Below are positions 16,950-29,868 of a stretch of DNA of 64,000 nucleotides, piece by piece. The DNA is from Nannocystis sp. GTDB taxonomy: Bacteria; Myxococcota_A; Polyangia; Nannocystales; Nannocystaceae. The notes beneath the pieces were generated by a model. The model ran no database searches and was not told where the DNA came from. It saw only the letters and a list, made by a program, of their open reading frames with translations. The first letter of the stretch is position 1; each line of letters starts with the position of its first letter. Location of the stretch: positions 1 to 64,000 of the forward strand of contig NZ_JADJNN010000002.1 of NCBI RefSeq assembly GCF_016714285.1, in the 5' to 3' direction. A program made the position numbers and the translations under genes.

Positions 16950-18035
16950 TCACGCGGCGCAGATGCCGTAGCGCGGGAGGATGTGGTGGAGCACCACGTA
17001 GCGGTGCTCCTGCAGCGCGTCGTGGAACAGCTTCCAGTCGCTGTGCATGAACTCGGGGGCGTAGGGGAACTCCTCCTCACCGTCGTGCTCAGCGGTAGTG
17101 CCGAGAGCGGCGTGCTTCCACGAGCCGACGCCCTTGGCCACGTAGCTCGGGCTCGCGGGCCCGAAGCTGAACGCCCCGCTGGCGATCGCGTCGAGCCACA
17201 CGCGGTGACGGGCGTCGCCGTCGGGGTCGCGGGTGCCGCGGATGAGCTCGGCGAACACGCCGAGGTCCTGCGCCGACATGCCCGGCACCGCGGCTGTCTC
17301 GGAGCCGACGCGGAAGCGCTGCATCGCCACGCACATCGCCTCGGCGGCGCGCACGAAGTCGATCGGGTTGTCGCGGTGGATGACCTCGTCGCGGCCGTTG
17401 GTGTAGCTCCACACGAGGTAGGGCTTGTCGGGGTTGCTGAGCACGGCGCCGTGGCCGAGCGGCAGGGCTTCGCCGAGGAAGTAGCCGACGAGGCGGCTCA
17501 TCGTGCCCTGGTCGACGACGCCGTCCGGGCCGCGCAGGTGCGAGGCGGCGTTGACCTGGTGGTTGACGCCGGCGAAGCCCTGGTGGGCCCAGGTGTCGGC
17601 GTAGACGTGCATCGTGATGCCGAGCCGGTGCAGCGCTGCGTTGGGGGCGGTGGGGTGGTTGGGGTCGTAGTGATGGTTGTGGATGCAGGCGCGCAGCATG
17701 TCGCGCGCGACGGGGCTGTCGGGGACGCAGCGCAGCTTGTCGATGAACTTGCCGGGCGGGTCCTGGCCGGCCGGGAGCCCGCCGTTGCCGGGCAGGAAGT
17801 GGAACGGGATCCACACGCGGTGGTTGGCGAGCGACTCGAAGTTGCGATAGTCGAGGGTCTTGTGGGCCGAGCTGGTGCGCTCGTACATCGCCCCGTTGTC
17901 GAACTCGATCACGCCCCGGTTGGTCGCGTCGTCGACGTACTGCGCGCAGTAGGCGACGATGTTCGCGTGATGGTGGTCGAAGCCGGCGAGCCGCGCGACG
18001 ACGTAGGTGGCTCCGTGGTGAAAGTCGATCTGCAC
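16950..18035 (-). CDS. DUF6765-like histidine-rich protein
   Basis: 361 aa from GTG 18033-18035. That start is chosen over a TTG two codons upstream because GGGGAG lies 7 bases before it and because it gives the N-terminus QIDFHHGATYVVARLAGF. Many His and Asp residues recur (FDHHHANIVAYCAQYVDDAT, CIHNHHYD, HVYADTWAHQGFAG, VNHQVNAASH), suggesting a metal-binding hydrolase fold. I recall this opening as typical of the DUF6765 family, whose function is unknown. There is no signal peptide or membrane segment. Confidence 0.7.
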   Translation of the reverse strand: MQIDFHHGATYVVARLAGFDHHHANIVAYCAQYVDDATNRGVIEFDNGAMYERTSSAHKTLDYRNFESLANHRVWIPFHFLPGNGGLPAGQDPPGKFIDKLRCVPDSPVARDMLRACIHNHHYDPNHPTAPNAALHRLGITMHVYADTWAHQGFAGVNHQVNAASHLRGPDGVVDQGTMSRLVGYFLGEALPLGHGAVLSNPDKPYLVWSYTNGRDEVIHRDNPIDFVRAAEAMCVAMQRFRVGSETAAVPGMSAQDLGVFAELIRGTRDPDGDARHRVWLDAIASGAFSFGPASPSYVAKGVGSWKHAALGTTAEHDGEEEFPYAPEFMHSDWKLFHDALQEHRYVVLHHILPRYGICAA

Positions 18036-18182
18036 AGGCAAGCTCCCCGGTCACGCGACAGTGACGCGATGGCCCCACGCTAGCAGATCGGCGTGCCCCG
18101 GCGGCAAGCGCGCCCGCGCGCCCAACGGCGGCAGCGGCGGTACGCTGGCCCGGCGGCGGCAAAGCTGGTACCACGCGCCGCG

Positions 18183-19064
18183 ATGACGACGGACATGCAG
18201 GGCAAGGTCGTGTTGATCACGGGCGGCAACACGGGCATCGGCAAGGCGACGGCCGTGGCCCTGGCCCGCATGGGCGCCCGGGTGACGATCACCTCGCGCG
18301 ACCCCGACAAGGGCCAGGCCGCGCTCGCCGACATCCGTCGGCAGGCGGGCAGCGACACGGTCCAGTGCATGCGCCTCGACCTCGCCTCGCTGGCGGGCGT
18401 ACGCCACTTCGCCGCCGACTTCACCGCCGGCCACCCGCGCCTCGACGTGCTCATCAACAACGCCGGGCTGGTCTTGAAGGACCGCAGCGAGACCGTTGAT
18501 GGCTTCGAGACCACCTTCGGCGTCAATCACCTCGGCCACTTCGTGCTCACGCATGAATTGTTGCCGCTGCTGCGGCGCAGCGCGCCGGCGCGGGTCGTGG
18601 TGCTCGCGTCCGAGGCCCACCGCGGCGCGCGCGGCGGGCTCGACTTCGACGACCTGCAGCTGCGCCGCAAGTACGGCGGATGGAAGGCCTACTCCCGCTC
18701 CAAGCTGGCCAACCTGTTGTTCACGCTCGAGCTGGCCGAGCGCCTGCGCGGCAGCGGTGTCACGGTCAACGCGGTCCACCCCGGGGTGGTCGCCTCCGAG
18801 TTCGCCGCCAGCGAGGACATCGGCGTGCTGTTCGGCTTCCTGTGGAAAATCTCGCGCTGGGCCTTGCTGAGCCCGGAGCAGGGCGCCCGCACCTCGGTCT
18901 ACGTGGCGAGCGCGCCGGAGCTGGCGGAGGTCTCGGGCGGCTACTTCGCGCGCTGCAAGCCGGCGCGCCCGACCCGGGCCGCACAGGACCGCGGGGCCGC
19001 GCTGCGGCTGTGGGAGATCAGCGAGCAGCTGACGGCGACGACGGCGTCGACGGCGTCGGCTTGA
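18183..19064 (+). CDS. Short-chain dehydrogenase/reductase (retinol dehydrogenase-like)
   Basis: 293 aa. It has the Rossmann glycine motif TGGNTGIGKA near the N-terminus, NNAG, and the catalytic YSRSKLANLL (YxxxK), with PG after it. The long form and the TFGVNHLGHFVLT segment place it with the RDH11/retinol dehydrogenase-like SDRs, which reduce or oxidise hydrophobic carbonyl compounds with NADP(H). The substrate cannot be read from sequence. Its last 47 bp overlap, antisense, the 3' end of the metzincin gene. Confidence 0.88.
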   Translation: MTTDMQGKVVLITGGNTGIGKATAVALARMGARVTITSRDPDKGQAALADIRRQAGSDTVQCMRLDLASLAGVRHFAADFTAGHPRLDVLINNAGLVLKDRSETVDGFETTFGVNHLGHFVLTHELLPLLRRSAPARVVVLASEAHRGARGGLDFDDLQLRRKYGGWKAYSRSKLANLLFTLELAERLRGSGVTVNAVHPGVVASEFAASEDIGVLFGFLWKISRWALLSPEQGARTSVYVASAPELAEVSGGYFARCKPARPTRAAQDRGAALRLWEISEQLTATTASTASA

Positions 19065-19752
19065 CCGCCCGCTCGAGCAACATCTTCGACGCGAGCATGC
19101 GGTCCCGGTGCTTGCGCATGCGCAGCACCTCGGGCTCGGCGAAGGTCAGCTCGGAGACCATGGGCGTGAGCCGCACGCTCTTGTTCATCAGGCTGATGTC
19201 GTAGGTGGAGTGCGGCAGGCCGAAGAAGTGGCCGAGCTCGTGTGACAGCACCAGCGAGCCGGCGATGCGCGAGAGGATGACCCAGCGGTGGCTGCGGTCG
19301 GCCCGCTCGCGCCAGTGGACCCCGCGGATCTCGTTGCCGGCGATGTCGACGTCGGCGAGGCGGCCGACCACGAAGACGTGGACCACGCCGCGGGTGAAGC
19401 GGTCGTGGCCGAGCGCGTCGCGCTCGTCGCGGTCGTCGATCTCCAGCTCGCTCGCGGGCACGGCGTCGGCGGCGACGATCTCGAAGCTGGTATCGATGAG
19501 CGCGAAGTGGCGGTCGGCCTGCTCGATCTGCTCGCGCACCCAGGCCACGTCCTGCGTGGCGCCCTCCGGCGTCACGACCATGTGCAGGTGCACGCCGAAG
19601 CAGTGCGTAGTGGCGAGGCAGCGCGGGGTGTCGCGCACGTAGGCGGCCAGGTCGACCTTGCTGTCCTCAGGGACAGGTACAGCGGGCAGCGCGGGAGCCA
19701 CCATCGACAGCAATATCAGCCACAGCGACGACATGTCCGGCAACCCTATCAT
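19018..19752 (-). CDS. Secreted metzincin-like metalloprotease
   Basis: 244 aa. The start ATG 19750-19752 overlaps the metF stop (ATGA). The N-terminus LWLILLSMVAPALPAVP is a signal peptide, so the protein is exported. HELGHFFGLPHS carries the extended zinc motif HExxHxxGxxH, and SLMNKS a little further on looks like the metzincin Met-turn. It is small for a secreted protease and has no extra domain. Translational coupling to metF is odd and may be incidental. The 3' end overlaps the convergent SDR gene. Confidence 0.78.
   Translation of the reverse strand: MIGLPDMSSLWLILLSMVAPALPAVPVPEDSKVDLAAYVRDTPRCLATTHCFGVHLHMVVTPEGATQDVAWVREQIEQADRHFALIDTSFEIVAADAVPASELEIDDRDERDALGHDRFTRGVVHVFVVGRLADVDIAGNEIRGVHWRERADRSHRWVILSRIAGSLVLSHELGHFFGLPHSTYDISLMNKSVRLTPMVSELTFAEPEVLRMRKHRDRMLASKMLLERAVKPTPSTPSSPSAAR
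19661..19676. repeat. Dispersed palindrome copy in the metzincin gene
   Basis: CTGTCC-TCAG-GGACAG, an exact copy of the dispersed palindrome, at the junction between the signal peptide and mature protein (VPEDSKVD). Confidence 0.85.
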
Positions 19753-20663
19753 CCGTAGCAGGCGCGCGAGAGCTGGAGGATCTCGAAGATCGCGCGGGTC
19801 GCCGGGGAGCGGTTGAGCGTATAGAAGTGGATGCCCGGGACGCCGGGCCGCGGGTGGGTGAAGGGGTCCGGCGCGGGCGCCTGGAGCAGGGCGCGGCACT
19901 GGTGCGCGGCGTACGAGACGCCGGCCCAGAACACCTCCTGTGGGTCGTCGGCGACGCTCTCGAGCCGGCGCTGCAGCGGCTGCGGCAGGCTCGCGCCGCA
20001 CATCTGGGTGAAGCGGCGGATCTGCTCGAAGTTCGTGACCGGCATGATGCCCGGGAGGATCGGCACGCGGATGCCGGCCTCCACGGCGCGGCGCTCGAAG
20101 GCGTGGAAGGTCGCGTTGTCGAAGAAGAGCTGGGAGATCAAGAAGTCGACGCCGGCGTCGACCTTGGTCTTGAGGTGGCGCAGGTCGCTGGCGCCGTCCT
20201 CGGCCTCCGGGTGGACCTCCGGGTAGCAGGCCGCGCCGACGCAGAACGGGCCGCGCTCGCGGATGAAGGCGACCAGCTCGCTGGCGAAGCGCAGGCCGCC
20301 GGGCGGCGCCTCGAACTTGCTCTGGCCCTGCGGCGGGTCGCCGCGCAGGGCCAGGATGTTGTGGATGTCGTGCTCACCGAGCTGGTCGAGGACGCGGGCC
20401 AGCTCATCCTTGGTCGCGCCGACGCAGGTGAGGTGGGCCATCGGCTCGACGCCGAGCTGCTTCTTGATCTTGCCGACCAGCTCGATCGTGCGGGCGCGGG
20501 TGCTGCCGCCGGCGCCGTACGTGACCGACACGAAGTCGGGGCCGAGCGGGGCGAGCTGCTCGAGGCTACGCCACAGCACCTCCTCACCCTTCTCGGTCTT
20601 CGGCGGGAAGAACTCGAAGCTGAAGACCGGCCGCTTGTGCGCCAGCCGCTCGCGGATAAGCAT
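19749..20663 (-). CDS. metF: Methylenetetrahydrofolate reductase
   Basis: 304 aa, the normal length for bacterial MetF. FSFEFFPPKTEKGEE at the N-terminus, HLTCVGATKDEL, ILALRGDPP and QLFFDN are hallmark segments; the catalytic Glu is in FEFFPP. It reduces 5,10-methylene-THF to 5-methyl-THF with FAD for methionine synthesis. ATG 20661-20663 gives MLIRERLAHKRP. It is the first gene of a two-gene unit with the metzincin. Confidence 0.96.
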   Translation of the reverse strand: MLIRERLAHKRPVFSFEFFPPKTEKGEEVLWRSLEQLAPLGPDFVSVTYGAGGSTRARTIELVGKIKKQLGVEPMAHLTCVGATKDELARVLDQLGEHDIHNILALRGDPPQGQSKFEAPPGGLRFASELVAFIRERGPFCVGAACYPEVHPEAEDGASDLRHLKTKVDAGVDFLISQLFFDNATFHAFERRAVEAGIRVPILPGIMPVTNFEQIRRFTQMCGASLPQPLQRRLESVADDPQEVFWAGVSYAAHQCRALLQAPAPDPFTHPRPGVPGIHFYTLNRSPATRAIFEILQLSRACYG

Positions 20664-20728
20664 GTCTGGCTGGGTAGCACGGGCCCAGAACTTGGTCCAG
20701 AGCCGCGCCCCTGGTACACGGCGAGCGC

Positions 20729-22279
20729 ATGCGCTGGTTCGTCCGCGGCGACATCGACGGGTTCTTCGGCCTCGCGGTCGACAACCTGGTCCAGCTCCTC
20801 CTGATCGACGCGCTGTGTCGGCTGGTGCTCGGCTTCCCCGACGCGCTGCTCTACGGTCAGGTGCTGCCGGGCGCCGCGGTGTCGCTGCTGGTCGGCAACT
20901 TCTACTACGCATGGCAGGCGCGGCGGCTCGCGCGGGCCACCGGCCGCGACGACCTGTGCGCGCTGCCCTACGGCATCAACACCGTGTCGGTGTTCGCACA
21001 TGTCTTTTTGGTCATGTTGCCGGCCAAGCTGGCGGCGACCGCCGCGGGCGCGGCGGACCCGGTGCGGGTCGCGTGGCAGGCCGGGCTGGTCGCGTGCCTC
21101 GGCTCCGGGCTGATCGAGCTAGCGGGATCCTTCGTGGCCGAGCGCGTGCGCCGGGCGACGCCGAGAGCCGCGCTGCTCTCCACCCTCGCTGGCGTCGCGC
21201 TCGGCTTCATCTCGATCGGGTTCCTGTTTCGCAGCTTCGCCCGGCCGGTCATCGGCCTCACCACCCTCGCCGTGCTGCTGCTGGTGTACTTCGGGCGGGT
21301 CCGCTTCCGCGGCGGCGTACCGGGCGGACTCGTGGCCGTCGCGCTCGGCACCCTGCTCGCGTGGATCACCGGCGTCGCCCCGGTCGGCGCGATGCCGACG
21401 CAGAGCCAGGGCCTGCAGCTGCCGCTGCCGGTGCTCGGCGAGCTGTTCGCGGCCATCCGGGGCGACCTGCTGTGGAGCTACCTCGCGGTCATCGTGCCGA
21501 TGGGGATCTTCAACGTGGTCGGCTCGCTGCAGAACATCGAGGCCGCCGAGGCCGCCGGCGACAGCTACCCGACGCGGCCCTCGCTGGTCGTCAACGGCCT
21601 CGGCACGCTCGCGGCCGCCGCGTTCGGCTCGTGCTTCCCGACCACGATCTACATCGGCCACCCAGGCTGGAAGGCGATGGGCGCCCGCGCCGGCTACTCG
21701 ATCCTCAGCGGCGTGTTCAGCACGATCGTGTGCCTCACCGGCAGCCTGGCCTACATCGCCTGGGCCGTGCCGATCGAGGCCGGCATGGCGATCGTCCTGT
21801 GGATCGGCCTGGTGATCACGGCCCAGGCGTTCCAGGCCACGCCCCGCGAGCACGCGCCCGCGGTCGTGCTCGGCATGCTGCCCGGCGTGGCCGCCTGGGG
21901 CGCCCTGATGGCCAAGGCCGGCCTGCGCGCCGGCGGCACGGTCATGAGCCCGGCGCTGGTGCCCGCGTTCCAGCAGGCCGACGTGTGGATCGACGGCGCC
22001 TTCGCGCTCGAGCAGGGCTTCATCTTCACCGCGATGCTGCTCTCGGCCGCGACCGTCGCGGTGATCGAGCGCCGCTTCGTGCAGGCCGCCGCGTGGTGCC
22101 TGGTCGCGGCCGCGCTGTCGCTCACCGGCCTGATGCACAGCTACGCGTGGACCCCCGCCGACACGGTGCTCTCGCTGACACCGGCGTGGAGCTTCGCCGG
22201 CGGCTACGCGCTGATGGCCGCCGTGTTCCTGCTGGCGCCGCTGCTCACCACACCCGACGATCAGCGCACCCACACGTAG
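20729..22279 (+). CDS. NCS2-family permease (xanthine/uracil type)
   Basis: 516 aa of mostly hydrophobic sequence with about 12-14 predicted membrane segments. It opens with MRWFVRGDIDGFFGLAVDNL, and contains LPYGINTVSVF and a central NVVGSLQNIEAA, the pattern of NCS2/AzgA-like transporters of nucleobases or related anions. Substrate is not determinable by eye. The 3' end overlaps the convergent fibrinogen-like gene by 19 bp. The start is 65 bp from the divergent metF start. Confidence 0.85.
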   Translation: MRWFVRGDIDGFFGLAVDNLVQLLLIDALCRLVLGFPDALLYGQVLPGAAVSLLVGNFYYAWQARRLARATGRDDLCALPYGINTVSVFAHVFLVMLPAKLAATAAGAADPVRVAWQAGLVACLGSGLIELAGSFVAERVRRATPRAALLSTLAGVALGFISIGFLFRSFARPVIGLTTLAVLLLVYFGRVRFRGGVPGGLVAVALGTLLAWITGVAPVGAMPTQSQGLQLPLPVLGELFAAIRGDLLWSYLAVIVPMGIFNVVGSLQNIEAAEAAGDSYPTRPSLVVNGLGTLAAAAFGSCFPTTIYIGHPGWKAMGARAGYSILSGVFSTIVCLTGSLAYIAWAVPIEAGMAIVLWIGLVITAQAFQATPREHAPAVVLGMLPGVAAWGALMAKAGLRAGGTVMSPALVPAFQQADVWIDGAFALEQGFIFTAMLLSAATVAVIERRFVQAAAWCLVAAALSLTGLMHSYAWTPADTVLSLTPAWSFAGGYALMAAVFLLAPLLTTPDDQRTHT

Positions 22280-23271
22280 CCGAACGCCAGGCGCGCGGCC
22301 AGGCCGGAGTCCATCTGCGGGCCGACCCAGCAGCTCTCGCCGCCGGCTGACCCGCTGAAGCTGTTGCAGTGCACGCGCGCCCCGACGCCGATGTACGAGT
22401 CGGGATCGATGCAGACCTGGTCGCCCTGATTGTCGGCGATCACGCCGATCCGCACCCGCGCCGACCCATAGTCGTCGACCTTCATGCGGATGTTGAGCCC
22501 CTGGCGCAGACAGCCGACCTGCAGCAGCGCGTCCGGCACCAGCGCCTGCCAGGAGCCGGTGCTCGGCGCGACCTCGAGGGCCTGGTCGGCGGCCATCAAC
22601 GCGTGCAGCGAGGGCCCCTGCGCCGGCATCACCAGCGTGTTCGGCTGCGGCGCGCCGGCCTCAACCACCGGGTACTCGAGCCCAACGCGCAGCTCGCTCA
22701 GCGGCACGGAGGCGTAGCTCGGTAGCTTGGCCTCCGTGTGGTCGTAGGCCGGCTCACCGAAGCTGTCCGGGTCGTCCCAGTGGTCGAGCTCGACGTCAGG
22801 CAGCGCGTACTGAAAGGTCTTCGCGCGGCCGTCGACCTTGACCACCAGAGTCCAGCCGCCGCCGTCCGCGACCATCTCGCAGTGGACCATGAACGGCGCC
22901 CCCGGCCCCGCGCCGTCCGGGTCGATCGGGTAGACGCCGCTCACCTGCACCCCGTGCTCGTCGCGGTAGGCCAGGCACGAGGCCGCGACCGGCACGCAGC
23001 TGCCCGCGATGCAGGTGCCCTCGCAGCCGTCGCACCCGGAGATGCCGCTCGTGCCGGTGCTCGTCGCAACGCCGCCGGTCACCCCATCACCGCTGGCCCC
23101 CTCGCTGCTCGTGACCCCCTCGCCGCTAGCAGCCTCGCCGCTCGTTTCGAGCGCGCCGCTCGCCGAGCTGGTCGTCGCGGGCCCGTCGGCGCCGCCGAGG
23201 TCGAAGGCGGGGTTACGAGCGCAGGCCGCGAGCCACAGCAGCTGCGCCACGACGGATGCACGCAACATCAT
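22261..23271 (-). CDS. Lipoprotein with fibrinogen-like C-terminal domain
   Basis: 336 aa. Signal peptide and lipobox (LLWLAAC, Cys17) predict a lipoprotein. A Ser/Thr/Gly-rich linker (about residues 30-80) and a small Cys cluster (CDGCEGTCIAGSC) precede a fibrinogen-like domain: SCLAYRDEHGVQVSGVYPID, then FMVHCEMVADGGGWTLVVKV. Such domains bind carbohydrates or surfaces in animals and are frequent in Nannocystis-type genomes. It lies 20 bp downstream of the kinase-TPR gene on the same strand, so the two are likely co-transcribed. Confidence 0.82.
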   Translation of the reverse strand: MMLRASVVAQLLWLAACARNPAFDLGGADGPATTSSASGALETSGEAASGEGVTSSEGASGDGVTGGVATSTGTSGISGCDGCEGTCIAGSCVPVAASCLAYRDEHGVQVSGVYPIDPDGAGPGAPFMVHCEMVADGGGWTLVVKVDGRAKTFQYALPDVELDHWDDPDSFGEPAYDHTEAKLPSYASVPLSELRVGLEYPVVEAGAPQPNTLVMPAQGPSLHALMAADQALEVAPSTGSWQALVPDALLQVGCLRQGLNIRMKVDDYGSARVRIGVIADNQGDQVCIDPDSYIGVGARVHCNSFSGSAGGESCWVGPQMDSGLAARLAFGYVWVR

Positions 23272-23291
23272 GCCGGTCCGTCGCGCGTCGA

Positions 23292-25898
23292 TCACTCGCC
23301 GAGCTTGCCCTTGACCTTGGCGATGCGCGGCCCGGCCTTGGCGTCGCCGAGCTGCTGGGCCTTCTCGTACTGGGTGAGCGCGTCGCGGTAGCGCAGCGCG
23401 TTGTAGTACGCGTCGCCGAGCTTGATCCGGTAGCTGCCGTTGTTCGGGGCGATCGCCACCGCCTGCTCGGCGTAGCGCTGGGCCTTGGTCGACGAGCCGC
23501 GGTCGAAGTAGATGTCGCTGAGGCCGATCAACGCCTCGGCGCACTTGCGGTCGTAGCTGATCGCCTGGTTGAACAGGCCCTCGGCCTCGCTGCGACGGCC
23601 GCCGTTCAGCGCCGCCGTGCCCTGCCCCGCCAGCTCACTGGCCTTGGCCGGGTCGCGCTTGACCGCCGCCTCGACCTCGGCCTCGACCTCCGTCTCGACC
23701 TTCTTCTTGCCCGGCACTCGCGGCTTCTTGCCCGGCTCCTCCGGCGGCGTCTCGACCACCGGCGGCGTCTCGACCACCGGGTCCTTCTCCACCGGCGGCG
23801 GCTTCGGCTCCGGCTCCGGCTCGGCCTTGGGACCGACCAGCCCGGCCCCGCGCATCGCCTCCTGGGCCTCGATCGACTTGCTGAGCGGGACCCGGTTCAT
23901 CGCCAGCTGCTTCGACCACTTGCCCTGCTTGTCGGCCTCCGGTGCCATCGCGGCGCTGGCGATCCGTGCGCCGGCCAGCTCCGACTCGCGCAGCTTGCCC
24001 GCTACCATGCGGTCGCGCAGCTCGTCGCGCTCCTTCTCCGAGCGCATCGCTCGCTCGCGGGCCAACGCGTTGTCCGCGTCGAAGATGAGCACCCAGTCGT
24101 AATAATCGTAGGCCAGCGGCTTGGTCGCCTCGATGTTCCAGAACTTGTCGGCGACGGTGAGCAGCTGCGCGCTGAACTCCTTGCGCAGCGTCTCACCGGC
24201 CTTGTCCGCCAGCGCCTCGCCGGGCCCGGCGATCGCCTCGAGCTCGACCAGCTTCTTGAGCGCGACCGGGTCGGCCTCCTCGGGCGCATACACGTATTGA
24301 CCGACCGCCGCCGCGTCGCGGGCCTCCTGGCTCAGCGCCTCGATCTGCGCCACCACCTCGGGCGGCACCTCGGGCGAGCGCAGCAGCAGCAGCGCCACAC
24401 CGGTGAGCGCCGCGGCGCCGACCGCCACCGCCGGCAGCAACCACCGCCGCCGCGGCCCGGCCGGCTCGGCGTGCGGGCTCGGCATGCGGGAGATCAGGCT
24501 GGCGCGCCGCTCCGGCTCGACGTCGGGCAGCGGCAGGTCGTCCCACTCGGTGGTCACGCCCGCGGCGATCTGCGCCTCGCACAGCAGCGCCTCGAGCTCC
24601 GCCATATCCTTCGGACGCCGGTTCGGGTCCTTCTCGAGGCAGCCCATGATGACGTCCTCGAGCGCCTTCGGCCCGGCCCCCGGGCGGGCCACGCTCGGCC
24701 GCGGCGGCACGATGTTGATCTGCGCCAGCAGGACATCGGCGAGGTTCTCCATCACGAAGGGCGGGTGGTGCACGAGCATCTCGTAGGCCACGCAGCCGAG
24801 CGCGTAGATGTCGAGGCGACCGTCGAACTCGGCGCCCGAGATCTGCTCCGGCGGCATGTACTGCGGGGTGCCGGCGATCGGTCCGCCGCCGTCGCTCTGC
24901 CGGCTCAGCATCGCCGCCACGCCGAAGTCGACGATCTTCACCATGTCGCGCCGGCCCTCGCTCTGCACGAGGATGATGTTCTCCGGCTTGATGTCGCGAT
25001 GGACGATGCCCGCCTTGTGCGCCGCGCCGAGGCCCTTGCAGATCTGACGCAGGATCGCGAACACCCGGCCGACCTCGATCTCCCCCTCGGTGAGCGCCGC
25101 CAGGTCGACGCCCGCCAGCAGCTCCATGCAGAAGAACAGGCGCCCGTCCGGCAGCTCGCCGAAGTCGAAGATCTCGACGTTGTTCTTCGAGCCCGCCCGC
25201 GCGGCCGCCCGCGCCTCCTCGCGAAACACCTGCGCCGTGTCGCTGCGCTCGCTGAGCTCGGCCCGCAAGATCTTCAGCGCCACCCGCCGCTCGATGTCGA
25301 TGTGCTCGGCCTCGTAGACCACGCCCATCCCGCCCTCACCGAGCCAGCGCAGCAGGCGATAGCGCGTGCCCGGGATGGCCTTGCCGGCGATCAGACGGAT
25401 GTGCGCCCGCTCCACCACGGGCCCGCTCTCGGCCGGAGCCGGGGCCAGACTCTGCACCCGGGTCGCGCGCATCTGCAGCCCGAGGTCCGGCGTGGTCGCC
25501 GAGAAGTCGCCCGTCTGCGGCCGCCGCAGCGCCGCATCATCGCGCTCCGGTGCACGCACGGGCATCGTCTGCCCACCCGCAAGGCCACCAGCGACCCCCA
25601 CCAGCTGACTCGGCAAGGCGTGCAGCGTGTGGCTCGTGTCGATCGCGGCGCCGGGCTTGCGCAGCACCTCATCGTCCTGCTCCCGACGCGCCCGCGGCGT
25701 GACCATCGGCGCAGGCATCGGAGCCACCATGGGAGCCGGCCGGGCCGAGGCGATCGGTGGGGTCGGACGAGCGACCGGCATCACCGGGGCTGCGGCCTTG
25801 CTCGCCGCCTGCACCGACGCGGGCAGGCCGATGCCGAAGACGGTTCGCCCCTTGTTCTTCTCGCCCTGCTCGTCGCCTTCCGAGCCTTCGTCCGCCAT
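23292..25898 (-). CDS. Ser/Thr protein kinase with TPR domain
   Basis: 868 aa from ATG 25896-25898, with GAGAGG upstream. A Pro/Ala-rich 170-residue N-terminus precedes the kinase domain: GEGGMGVVY at 187-195, Lys209 in VALK, HRDIKPEN at 300-307, DFG at 324-326 and GTPQYMPPEQ at 343-352. One membrane helix sits at about 486-506. A second Pro/Glu/Lys-rich region follows, then TPRs in the last 120 residues. It is an active-looking membrane kinase with an extracytoplasmic TPR sensor. It is divergent from the carboxylase operon. Confidence 0.95.
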   Translation of the reverse strand: MADEGSEGDEQGEKNKGRTVFGIGLPASVQAASKAAAPVMPVARPTPPIASARPAPMVAPMPAPMVTPRARREQDDEVLRKPGAAIDTSHTLHALPSQLVGVAGGLAGGQTMPVRAPERDDAALRRPQTGDFSATTPDLGLQMRATRVQSLAPAPAESGPVVERAHIRLIAGKAIPGTRYRLLRWLGEGGMGVVYEAEHIDIERRVALKILRAELSERSDTAQVFREEARAAARAGSKNNVEIFDFGELPDGRLFFCMELLAGVDLAALTEGEIEVGRVFAILRQICKGLGAAHKAGIVHRDIKPENIILVQSEGRRDMVKIVDFGVAAMLSRQSDGGGPIAGTPQYMPPEQISGAEFDGRLDIYALGCVAYEMLVHHPPFVMENLADVLLAQINIVPPRPSVARPGAGPKALEDVIMGCLEKDPNRRPKDMAELEALLCEAQIAAGVTTEWDDLPLPDVEPERRASLISRMPSPHAEPAGPRRRWLLPAVAVGAAALTGVALLLLRSPEVPPEVVAQIEALSQEARDAAAVGQYVYAPEEADPVALKKLVELEAIAGPGEALADKAGETLRKEFSAQLLTVADKFWNIEATKPLAYDYYDWVLIFDADNALARERAMRSEKERDELRDRMVAGKLRESELAGARIASAAMAPEADKQGKWSKQLAMNRVPLSKSIEAQEAMRGAGLVGPKAEPEPEPKPPPVEKDPVVETPPVVETPPEEPGKKPRVPGKKKVETEVEAEVEAAVKRDPAKASELAGQGTAALNGGRRSEAEGLFNQAISYDRKCAEALIGLSDIYFDRGSSTKAQRYAEQAVAIAPNNGSYRIKLGDAYYNALRYRDALTQYEKAQQLGDAKAGPRIAKVKGKLGE

Positions 25899-26070
25899 GG
25901 GAAACCTCTCGACCGGGCGAGTATACGGTAGCTGCGCCGCGCACATGCGCGGACGCCGGACGATCTTTGTGGTGGTGCAACAACTTCCACCAGACAGCCC
26001 GGAGCGCCTGCGCGCTACGCGGCAGAATCGAGCGCGGGTCCAGCAAAACGGTGATAGCCTCGCCCGCGCC
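25899..26070. promoter_or_regulatory. Divergent promoter region, kinase/carboxylase operon
   Basis: 172 bp separate the divergent kinase-TPR and biotin carboxylase genes and must hold both promoters. It is relatively A/T-rich in places (GATCTTTGTGGTGGTGCAAC around 25961-25980). No convincing promoter consensus is visible. Confidence 0.4.
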
Positions 26071-27447
<1,377 letters not shown>

Positions 27448-27460
27448 AACGACCTGTCCC

Positions 27461-29190
<1,730 letters not shown>

Positions 29191-29191
<1 letters not shown>

Positions 29192-29847
29192 TGACCCCAG
29201 ACAGCCGCCTCCACCCGCCCACCCTCACGGCCCGGCTCGTCCGCCTGCCAAACGGCCAGCTCCGCCTCGAGTCCCCCACCGTCGGCCTCTACCGCGAGGC
29301 CCCGCGCCCCGGCAGCCTCGTCACCCCCGACTCCCCCATCGGCCAGCTCGAGATCCTCGGCGTCCTCCACCACCTCCTCGCCCCCAGCGAGGCCGCCGGC
29401 GTCGTCCTCCCCGCACCACCAGACACCCCCCACCTCGCCCACCACCTCGCCCGCCGGCCCGTCGCCCACGGCGACCTCCTCGTCGCCCTCGACCCCGAGG
29501 CCGCCACCGCCACCGCCGCTGCCCTCACCAGCACCAGCGCCGTCGCCGGCACCAGCTCTGGCCAGACCGGCAAGCTCGTGTTCCGGGCCCCCACCGCCGG
29601 CCGCTTCTACACCCGCCCCGGCCCCGGCAAACCAGCCCTCATCGCCCCCGGCACCGAGCTCCGCACCGGCCAGGCCGTCGGCCTCATCGAGGTCATGAAG
29701 ACCTTCAGCCGCCTCCACTACAACGGCGGCGAGCGCGGCGGCGAGGGCCTCCCCGCGCAGGCGCGAGTCAAGGCGATCCTCGTCAAGGACGAGACCGACG
29801 TGGCCGCTGGCGACCCCCTCTTCGAAGTCGAAGCATCCGCAGACTAA
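29191..29847 (+). CDS. Biotin carboxyl carrier protein
   Basis: 218 aa. The N-terminal 130 residues are rich in Pro, Leu and Ala with a His-rich patch. The C-terminal 80 form a biotinyl domain: FRAPTAGRFY, then the biotinylation site EVMKTF in place of the usual EAMKM, and FEVEASAD at the end. The ATG overlaps the carboxyltransferase stop by one base. The site keeps the modified Lys after Met, so it should still be biotinylated; the BirA gene in this window (44529-45287) is a candidate ligase. Confidence 0.9.
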
Positions 29848-29868
29848 GAAGATCCCCCGAGGGCCCTC

